DNA from: Firmicutes bacterium UBA5010
GTDB lineage: Bacteria > Bacillota > Clostridia > Tissierellales > Sedimentibacteraceae
Assembly: GCA_002396645.1 (NCBI GenBank)
Contig: DGYI01000044.1
Coordinates: forward strand, 920 to 17,617
Direction: 5' to 3'
Length of the DNA stretch: 16,698 nucleotides
Below, piece after piece: positions 1 through 4,947 of this stretch. The notes below the pieces were generated by a model, which made no database searches, was not told where the DNA came from, and was given only the letters and a program-made list of their open reading frames with translations. A program made the translations under genes and the position numbers. Each line of letters opens with the position of its first letter. Position 1 is the stretch's first letter.

Positions 1-22
1 CTTATTAATGCACGCACTAATG
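1..22. repeat. Inverted repeat, left copy (partner at 330-351)
   Basis: These 22 nt are the exact reverse complement of 330-351. The match stops at the inner side (23 onward versus 329 and below). It could extend beyond the left edge, which I cannot see. The intervening segment is 307 bp. Both copies lie in the coding sequence of the lipoprotein gene. Confidence 0.9.
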
Positions 23-459
23 TCTTCATTTTTCTTAAAGGACACTTTAGGTATTGTGTTGTTGACATACAAATCGGCAAAATCATCATTTAAATAAAAT
101 TTCTTTGACACATATTCTCTTACCTCATATACATTTTCACCCTCAGATATATATGTTTTTTGATTAGTATAATCAAATGAAAAGAAATATGTTTTATATT
201 CTTCGCCCTTATATCCTATTATAACTTCGAAATCAGGATTTAAAGAAAGCTCTTCGGCTTTTTGGGATTTTCTTATCGCTTCTCTTATCAATTTTGCAGT
301 CTGTCCGTTTACATCCAGGTCAGTTTTTTCATTAGTGCGTGCATTAATAAGCTCTATATTTTTAATATTTGATGCACTCACACTGCATCCTGATAAAAAA
401 GCAAGGGATAAAAATAAAATTACAAATATTGCTGACAGAAAAAATTTTTTAATTCTCAT
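1..459 (-). CDS. Putative lipoprotein, 3' end cut off by the window edge
   Basis: This reading frame is open for 153 codons from the ATG at 457-459 to the left edge, with no stop seen. The N-terminus has basic residues (MRIKK), a hydrophobic stretch to about residue 24, and a lipobox ending LSGC with the lipidated Cys at residue 26. It should therefore be exported and anchored to the outer face of the membrane. The mature part is hydrophilic, rich in Lys, Glu, Tyr and Asp, and matches no family I recognise. A GAGGAG/GAGGAAA stretch lies just upstream of the start. The coding region holds two inverted copies of a sequence of at least 22 nt, at 1-22 and 330-351, an unusual arrangement treated as a finding. 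The lipoprotein call is firm; the function is unknown. Confidence 0.75.
   Translation of the reverse strand, partial: MRIKKFFLSAIFVILFLSLAFLSGCSVSASNIKNIELINARTNEKTDLDVNGQTAKLIREAIRKSQKAEELSLNPDFEVIIGYKGEEYKTYFFSFDYTNQKTYISEGENVYEVREYVSKKFYLNDDFADLYVNNTIPKVSFKKNEDISACINK
330..351. repeat. Inverted repeat, right copy (partner at 1-22)
   Basis: Exact reverse complement of 1-22, containing the core GTGCGTGCAT. In the gene's reading direction this copy encodes LINARTN, and the far copy is read as DISACINK. Confidence 0.9.
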
Positions 460-508
460 CTAAATTTCCTCATCTCCTCATAACGTAAAATAGCATATAT
501 AAATATTA

Positions 509-537
509 TTTATATAAATTACTTTTATTATGCACAA
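509..537 (-). promoter_or_regulatory. Candidate promoter of the lipoprotein gene
   Basis: On the minus strand, TTGTGC (532-537) and TATAAA (509-514) are separated by 17 nt. The -10 lies within an AT-only palindrome at 496-516 (10-bp arms TATATAAATA and TATTTATATA, one central base). In DNA this AT-rich such a palindrome may be chance. The -35 match is only fair. Confidence 0.4.
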
Positions 538-576
538 AATATAGATATCTAAGTAAAGAATATATTCTTATAAATT

Positions 577-1065
577 TTATTTGCTGCTCATAATTTTTGC
601 AAATTCTTCTATATTTTTTTCATTTATTTGAGGAAGGTTTTTATTTTCATTTTTTTCAAACACTTTTACTACCATTTTGATTATAAATTTATCAATTCCT
701 CTGGTTTTTTTTAAATTAATTTCTCCGCCGAACCAAGCTCTGTATCTGCAATTTTTAAGCAGGCTTTTATCAAAATTAGCATTAAAATCTCTGTTTATAT
801 TTTCCTCCATGCTGCTGCAAATAAACAACCCTAAATTTTTATTCAATAATTCTTGAGCATTCTCATCACAAAATTTCTTGATTTTTTTATTTATCTGTCC
901 CATTCTGATTGAGCTTCCTATCATGACTGTATCGTAACCGGACAATGACAATCCTCCTGCTTTTTTAATATCCAGTAATTCTGCATCGCCTAGTTTTTGT
1001 GCCAAAATTTGTGAGCATCTTTTGGTTGTTCCGTTTTTACTTGAATAAATTATAACCGATTTCAT
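577..1065 (-). CDS. Flavodoxin-domain protein (HemG-like)
   Basis: A 162-residue cytosolic flavodoxin fold, predicted to bind FMN. The phosphate-binding loop is at residues 7-15 (YSSKNGTTK, fitting the flavodoxin S/T-x-x-G-x-T pattern), preceded by the first beta strand KSVIIY. A second strand, DTVMIGSSIRMGQI (about 45-58), fits the FMN-ring side, and WFGGEI (about 111-116) fits a later loop. The length and the N-terminal pattern resemble the Flavodoxin_5/HemG-like group, whose best-known member oxidises protoporphyrinogen. No haem gene is near, so a general redox role is as likely. The start is well supported by GGAGGAAAT on the minus strand, 6 nt before the ATG. It lies upstream of the lipoprotein gene on the same strand, about 117 bp apart. 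Confidence 0.8.
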   Translation of the reverse strand: MKSVIIYSSKNGTTKRCSQILAQKLGDAELLDIKKAGGLSLSGYDTVMIGSSIRMGQINKKIKKFCDENAQELLNKNLGLFICSSMEENINRDFNANFDKSLLKNCRYRAWFGGEINLKKTRGIDKFIIKMVVKVFEKNENKNLPQINEKNIEEFAKIMSSK

Positions 1066-1107
1066 AATTTGATTTCCTCCGCACTCAGCGTATTTTGAAT
1101 TTATTAT

Positions 1108-1137
1108 ATTGTAACATATTTAAAATTGTTTGGTCAA
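1108..1137 (-). promoter_or_regulatory. Sigma-A-type promoter of the flavodoxin gene
   Basis: On the minus strand TTGACC (1132-1137) is followed after 18 nt by TACAAT (1108-1113). The site is about 40 bp upstream of the start codon. Confidence 0.6.
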
Positions 1138-1219
1138 AATTAAAATTAAGTTTTATTTTATTCAAAATTTGTGTAAAATATATTTAACTAAGAATGAAAG
1201 GATAAAAAGATAAAAAATT

Positions 1220-1456
1220 ATGGACTTAAATACGGTTAAAGCATTTGAAGTTTACAGGCATTTTAAAGGAAATTTATATCAGATAATCGCAATTGCCAAG
1301 CACACTGAAACTGAGGAAAGTCTGGTTATATATCAGGCTTTATACGGTGATTTTAAAATTTATGCCAGACCTTACGATATGTTTTTCAGCAAAGTAGATA
1401 GAGTAAAGTATCCTGATGCAGCTCAGGAATACAGGTTTGAAAAAGCGGAATTATAA
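1220..1456 (+). CDS. DUF1653 family protein
   Basis: A 78-residue protein that fits the small DUF1653 family almost end to end. The family's typical series is visible: YRHFKGNLYQII (13-24), IAKHTETEESLVIYQALYGD (25-44) and a later RPYDMF (51-56). The family has no firmly assigned reaction; it is a short all-beta, cytosolic protein found widely in bacteria. The start is the only reasonable ATG, but its ribosome binding site is weak: AAAGA sits about 9 nt upstream and GAAAGGA farther off. A TAAAAT at 1174-1179 may be the -10. The gene is monocistronic, ends at a strong terminator and converges on metK. Confidence 0.85.
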   Translation: MDLNTVKAFEVYRHFKGNLYQIIAIAKHTETEESLVIYQALYGDFKIYARPYDMFFSKVDRVKYPDAAQEYRFEKAEL

Positions 1457-1457
1457 A

Positions 1458-1492
1458 AAGGTATCGAAAAAATTCGATACCTTCTATATTTT
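1458..1492. terminator. Bidirectional intrinsic terminator between DUF1653 gene and metK
   Basis: A perfect 11-bp stem (AAGGTATCGAA 1458-1468 with TTCGATACCTT 1473-1483) has an AAAA loop. It begins 1 bp after the DUF1653 stop codon. A T-rich stretch follows on the plus strand and an A-rich one precedes it, so it can serve both convergent genes. Confidence 0.85.
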
Positions 1493-1550
1493 ATCATCTT
1501 GATTCTCATGGCTTTTTATACTAAGAGACATGAAAGCTTTTAAGCTTATA

Positions 1551-2729
1551 TTATAAATATTTTTTTAAATCTTCTACCTTATTGAGTTTTTCCCATGGCA
1601 AATCTAAATCATTTCTTCCGAAATGTCCATATGATGCGACCTGTTTATATAAAGGTCTTCTTAAATCAAGATCTTTAATTATCGCAGCAGGTCTTAGGTC
1701 AAAGTTCTTTGTTATTGCTTCTTCTATTTTTTCTTCTGCTATTTTATTAGTTCCAAAGGTATCTACCATTATGGAAACAGGCTTTGCAACTCCTATTGCA
1801 TATGCAAGCTGAACTTCGCATTTATCAGCAAGTCCCGCAGCAACAATATTTTTGGCAATATGTCTTGCCGCATAAGCCGCAGAACGGTCAACCTTTGTAG
1901 GATCCTTTCCTGAGAAAGCTCCCCCTCCGTGTCTTGCGTATCCTCCATAGGTATCTACTATTATTTTTCTTCCGGTAAGTCCTGTATCTCCTTGAGGACC
2001 TCCTATAACAAATCTTCCTGTAGGATTGATGAAGTATTTTGTATCTTTGTCCAGCAATTCAGCAGGTACTACCGCTTTTATAACATGCTCTTTCAAGTCC
2101 TCAGCTATTTGCTGCATAGTTACTTCTTCATCATGCTGTGTAGATATAACTACAGTATCCACTCTTACAGGCTTATTGTCGTGATATTCTACTGTAACCT
2201 GTGTTTTTCCGTCCGGTCTTAAATAAGCAAATTTGTCGTTTTTTCTTACTTCTGTCAGCTTTCTTGCAAGATTGTGAGCTAAATAAATAGGCATAGGCAT
2301 ATATGCATCCGTTTCATTGCATGCATATCCAAACATCAAGCCTTGATCTCCCGCTCCTGTTTTATCGTTTTCGTCATAATTATTAGTCTTAAATTCAACA
2401 GCAGCATTAACTCCCATAGCTATATCTGAAGACTGCTCGTCAATTGCTGTTAAAACCGCACAGGTCGAATTATCAAAGCCATATTTTGCTCTTGTATATC
2501 CTATTTCACCAACTATCTCTCTGACTATTTTAGGAATGTCTATATAACAGTTAGTAGAAATCTGACCTGAGACTAGAATCATTCCTGTAGCTGCAGTAGT
2601 TTCGCACGCTACTCTTCCGTTTGGATCGCATTGTAATATCGCATCTAAAACACCATCTGATATTTGATCGCACATTTTGTCAGGGTGACCTTCTGTTACT
2701 GATTCAGAGGTAAACAACCATTTTTTCAT
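1551..2729 (-). CDS. metK: S-adenosylmethionine synthetase
   Basis: A 392-residue enzyme of the usual family length. It joins methionine and ATP to make S-adenosylmethionine, releasing phosphate and pyrophosphate, in the cytosol. Visible signatures are GHPDK (14-18, with His and Asp for ATP/metal), the GAGDQG loop (125-130) with the following MFGYA, and the glycine-rich GGGAFSGKDPTKVDRSAAY segment (about 267-285) carrying the phosphate- and Mg/K-binding residues. The start is set by AAGGAGGAAAG just upstream. Expression is controlled by a SAM-I riboswitch and terminator in the leader, so the product represses its own synthesis. It converges on the DUF1653 gene. Confidence 0.97.
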   Translation of the reverse strand: MKKWLFTSESVTEGHPDKMCDQISDGVLDAILQCDPNGRVACETTAATGMILVSGQISTNCYIDIPKIVREIVGEIGYTRAKYGFDNSTCAVLTAIDEQSSDIAMGVNAAVEFKTNNYDENDKTGAGDQGLMFGYACNETDAYMPMPIYLAHNLARKLTEVRKNDKFAYLRPDGKTQVTVEYHDNKPVRVDTVVISTQHDEEVTMQQIAEDLKEHVIKAVVPAELLDKDTKYFINPTGRFVIGGPQGDTGLTGRKIIVDTYGGYARHGGGAFSGKDPTKVDRSAAYAARHIAKNIVAAGLADKCEVQLAYAIGVAKPVSIMVDTFGTNKIAEEKIEEAITKNFDLRPAAIIKDLDLRRPLYKQVASYGHFGRNDLDLPWEKLNKVEDLKKYL

Positions 2730-2763
2730 AACTTTCCTCCTTAGTGAGTTATATAAATTATCT

Positions 2764-2800
2764 CAAAAAATAAATAAATCTTTCTCCTGAAGAGAAAGAT
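2764..2800 (-). terminator. Riboswitch-controlled terminator in the metK leader
   Basis: On the minus strand, arm ATCTTTCTC (2792-2800), loop TTCAG and arm GAGAAAGAT (2778-2786) form a 9-bp stem, followed by TTATTTATTTTTT. The 5' arm can instead pair with GAAAGAT in the 3' strand of the aptamer's P1 (2825-2831), which makes the antiterminator. High SAM should hold P1 closed and allow termination. Confidence 0.85.
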
Positions 2801-2821
2801 AACTGTTTTTGTTATATTCTC

Positions 2822-2930
2822 CTCATCTTTCGCTAAACGTAGGATTTAGCACCTTGAAAAATCTTTTTTATAAAAGACTCACAGGCTGCCGGGTTTCATA
2901 GGGCCTAATCCCTCCACCACTCTTGATAAG
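2822..2930 (-). ncRNA. SAM-I (S-box) riboswitch aptamer
   Basis: Read on the minus strand, the leader holds the conserved S-box series in order: CTTATCAAGAG (P1 5' strand and kink-turn side), GGTGGAGGGA, GGCCC, ATGAAACCCGGCA, then GGTGCTAAATCC and GAAAGATGAG closing P1. CTTATC (2925-2930) pairs with GATGAG (2822-2827) to form the base of P1 with one G-U pair. The position upstream of metK fits the known use of this class, which senses S-adenosylmethionine and stops transcription when it is plentiful. Confidence 0.95.
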
Positions 2931-2936
2931 GTTTGT

Positions 2937-2958
2937 AATCTTATGCTAACATAAGATT
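2937..2958. repeat. Perfect palindrome across the metK -10 element
   Basis: Arms AATCTTATG (2937-2945) and CATAAGATT (2950-2958) surround CTAA. The position over the -10 is where a repressor operator would sit, though the sequence could also be incidental. Confidence 0.6.
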
Positions 2959-2971
2959 TTTTAATTGTCAA
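2943..2971 (-). promoter_or_regulatory. metK promoter
   Basis: On the minus strand TTGACA (2966-2971) and TAGCAT (2943-2948) are 17 nt apart, putting transcription start just before the SAM-I aptamer. The -10 overlaps a palindrome with 9-bp arms at 2937-2958. Confidence 0.7.
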
Positions 2972-3080
2972 CTATTTAATTTTTTTATTATTTTTTAAAT
3001 TTTTATTGATTAAATAGTCAAAAAAAGGCTCTTCCCTGTTTCATATTGACATTTTTCTTGTAGAAAGCACGTAAGATTTA

Positions 3081-3089
3081 TGTTATACT
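3081..3089 (+). promoter_or_regulatory. Candidate extended -10 promoter of the 3151 lipoprotein gene
   Basis: TGTTATACT matches the extended -10 form TGnTATAMT. A TTGACA at 3046-3051 is too far away (32 nt), and the nearest -35-like site, TTGTAG (3058-3063), is 20 nt away. Transcription would begin about 55 nt before the start codon. Confidence 0.4.
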
Positions 3090-3150
3090 TGTTCTGTAAT
3101 TAAATAAAAATGCAGTACAAATTATTTATATTTTATTAGGAGAATTATTA

Positions 3151-3606
3151 ATGAGAAGATTATTGCTTATTTGCTGTGTGCTTGTCATGATATTTTCTTT
3201 AATTGCTTGCTCATCTAAAAAAACAGATATGCCAAAGGAAAAATATATCATGAACGGTTCTGTAGCCTTAGGAGCAGTGGATAATGAGAACTCAGATAAA
3301 ACTAAGGTCACATATTCTGTTGTGATCAGCGCAAGCAAGGAAGATATTGAAAATATTGATGAACAAGAACCGTTAATTAATATGAATTACTATGATTTCA
3401 TACTGGAAAATGGTCCTCATAATGCAGAGATTAAAGATATAGAAACCAAAAATCCATATTTAGAAATTTCGGGAAGCTTTGTGTTTGATACAAGTGATAA
3501 AAGTAAAGAGGAAATAGTTGCAATGGATTTATTTCAAGGGGTCAAAATTGTTGATAAGGATAAAAAAGAATATATTCTTAATTTTAATAATAACTCTAAA
3601 AAATGA
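3151..3606 (+). CDS. Small lipoprotein of unknown function
   Basis: A 151-residue protein with a clear lipoprotein signal: basic MRR, a hydrophobic core (LLLICCVLVMIFSL, residues 4-17) and a lipobox ending LIAC with the lipidated Cys at residue 20. It should be anchored at the outer membrane face. The mature part is acidic and probably beta-rich, with evenly spaced strand-like segments (KVTYSVVISA, about 52-61; YLEISGSFVFD, about 106-116), perhaps a single small beta-sandwich. I recognise no family. AGGAGA 8 nt upstream supports the start. The gene stands alone: the divergent metK leader lies upstream and a strong terminator follows. Confidence 0.8.
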   Translation: MRRLLLICCVLVMIFSLIACSSKKTDMPKEKYIMNGSVALGAVDNENSDKTKVTYSVVISASKEDIENIDEQEPLINMNYYDFILENGPHNAEIKDIETKNPYLEISGSFVFDTSDKSKEEIVAMDLFQGVKIVDKDKKEYILNFNNNSKK

Positions 3607-3661
3607 GCATAATGTGAAGCTGATAAATTATATAAAACAAACAACAACCAGTATTTATGCG

Positions 3662-3702
3662 GGTTTGCGGTGTATAGCACATCGCAGACCTGTTTTTTCT
3701 TT
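3662..3702 (+). terminator. Intrinsic terminator after the small lipoprotein gene
   Basis: A 12-bp stem with two G-U pairs (GGTTTGCGGTGT 3662-3673 and ACATCGCAGACC 3679-3690), loop ATAGC, is followed by TGTTTTTTCTTT. Confidence 0.85.
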
Positions 3703-4038
3703 ACAGATATAATTTTATTTTTTATTATTTTTAAACCTTGAAACATTTGTATACCTTTTTCGTCTAAGCTTATTAGGGTATAGTTTCAGCTTTGCTATGC
3801 AATTCCTGCTATTTTAAAATATGACACTTTTTGCTGTCTTCTCGGCTTAAAATACATATTATAATCTGTTTTTATAATGTAATATAAAGGTACAAATGTT
3901 ATTATATTATTATATTATAATCTGTTTTATTATAATATAATATACAGTGTATATCGTGCATTGCATATTATAAATGTTTCGACCTGTTCGAGACTACATA
4001 GACTAATATTTAAGCCAGAAGAAAGGTTAAAGGAACTT
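3703..4038. other. AT-rich intergenic region without a gene
   Basis: This 336-bp stretch before the TtcA-like gene has no convincing ORF. A 17-nt direct repeat containing ATAATCTGTTTT occurs at 3856-3872 and 3912-3928, 56 bp apart. Several TATAAT-like strings are present at 3905-3940, but none has a well-spaced -35, so I cannot place the promoter. Confidence 0.5.
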
Positions 4039-4749
4039 ATGAAACAAATACTCGGAGCATTGCGCAAGGCAGTATCTGATTTTGACATGATACAGGACGG
4101 TGACAAAATAGTCGTCGGAATTTCAGGCGGAAAGGACAGCATGGCTTTATTATACGCTTTAAAGCTTTTCCAAAGATTTAGCCCTGCTAAATTTGATTTA
4201 TATGGGGTGACCATAGATATGGGATTTGAGAATTTTGACCTAAGCCCTATATACGAATTCTGCAGTAAAATAGATGTGCCTTATAAAGTTGTACGCACTG
4301 AAATTGCCAAAATTGTTTTTGATATACGCAAGGAGTCTAATCCATGTGCTTTATGTGCTAAAATGCGCAGAGGTGCTCTGCATAACACAGTAAAGGAGCT
4401 TGGTTTTAATAAAATAGCTCTCGGACATCATTCTGATGATGCTATAGAAACGATGTTTCTGAATATGCTCTATGAAGGAAGAGTAGCTACATTTAAACCT
4501 CTTACATATTTAGACCGCAAAGATATTCACAACATACGACCTTTTGTATATGTCAAAGAGCACCAGGTTATAAGCGCTGTCAGAAAACACGATATTCCTG
4601 TTCTCAAAAGTCCATGTCCAATGGACAAAAACACAAAGCGTGAAGAAGTTAAACAAATGCTGAATCAAATTTACAAAACTATCCCGGAAGGCAGAGATAG
4701 GCTTTTAACTGCTATTAGGAACAAGGATAATTTCGAACTATGGTGGTAG
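4039..4749 (+). CDS. TtcA-like tRNA 2-thiolation enzyme (PP-loop ATPase)
   Basis: A 236-residue cytosolic protein of the TtcA/TilS-type PP-loop superfamily. The ATP-pyrophosphatase loop SGGKDS is at 29-34. Cysteines at 103 and 106 (CALC) and at 193 (SPCP) match the three-Cys pattern that in TtcA holds an iron-sulfur cluster, and GHHSDDAIETMFLN (129-142) is the family's second nucleotide-site motif. TtcA activates C32 of some tRNAs with ATP and installs sulfur. Small Firmicute members may differ in target, so I leave the symbol blank. I chose the ATG at 4039 over the upstream in-frame TTG at 3961, because AAAGGAA lies just before it and family similarity begins there. Its last codons (DNFELWW) form the first part of a 55-bp tandem repeat that runs downstream. 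Confidence 0.85.
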   Translation: MKQILGALRKAVSDFDMIQDGDKIVVGISGGKDSMALLYALKLFQRFSPAKFDLYGVTIDMGFENFDLSPIYEFCSKIDVPYKVVRTEIAKIVFDIRKESNPCALCAKMRRGALHNTVKELGFNKIALGHHSDDAIETMFLNMLYEGRVATFKPLTYLDRKDIHNIRPFVYVKEHQVISAVRKHDIPVLKSPCPMDKNTKREEVKQMLNQIYKTIPEGRDRLLTAIRNKDNFELWW

Positions 4750-4913
4750 ATGGTTTTTATGAAGCCTGAAATTATCCTCGGATAATTTCGAATTATGGTG
4801 GTAGATGATTCTTATGAAATCTGAAATTATCCTCGGATAATTTCGAACTATGGTGGTAGATGGTTTTTATGAAACCTGAAATTATCCTCGGATAATTTCG
4901 AATTATGGTGGTA
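4725..4913 (+). repeat. 55-bp tandem repeat, 3.4 units, seeded in the ttcA-like 3' end
   Basis: Units start at 4725, 4780, 4835 and 4890; the last breaks off near 4913. Each unit begins GGATAATTTCGAA, the codons for DNFE of the TtcA-like protein, and ends GAAATTATCCTC. Each junction is thus a palindrome: arms GAAATTATCC and GGATAATTTC around TC. Units differ at five or fewer bases. Units 1 and 3 carry GAACTATGG, while units 2 and 4 carry GAATTATGG, an alternation that hints at a duplication of a 110-bp pair. A decayed piece (ATTTCAAACTATGGT) appears at 4951-4965. The unit is not a multiple of 3 and has no long ORF. Confidence 0.95.
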
Positions 4914-4947
4914 AAAGTGTCTTTCAGAGCCTTATTTATGTTGGCAA

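Noticed and set aside
1929..2222. Plus-strand ORFs opposite metK (also 1582-1812)
   Set aside because: They are shadows of the metK coding sequence with no ribosome sites or recognisable products.
3961..4038. Longer N-terminus for the TtcA-like protein
   Set aside because: The upstream TTG start has no ribosome site and the extra 26 residues do not look like the family, while the inner ATG has AAAGGAA before it.
4725..4913. CRISPR array
   Set aside because: The 55-bp units follow each other directly with no unique spacers, begin inside a gene, and no cas gene is near.
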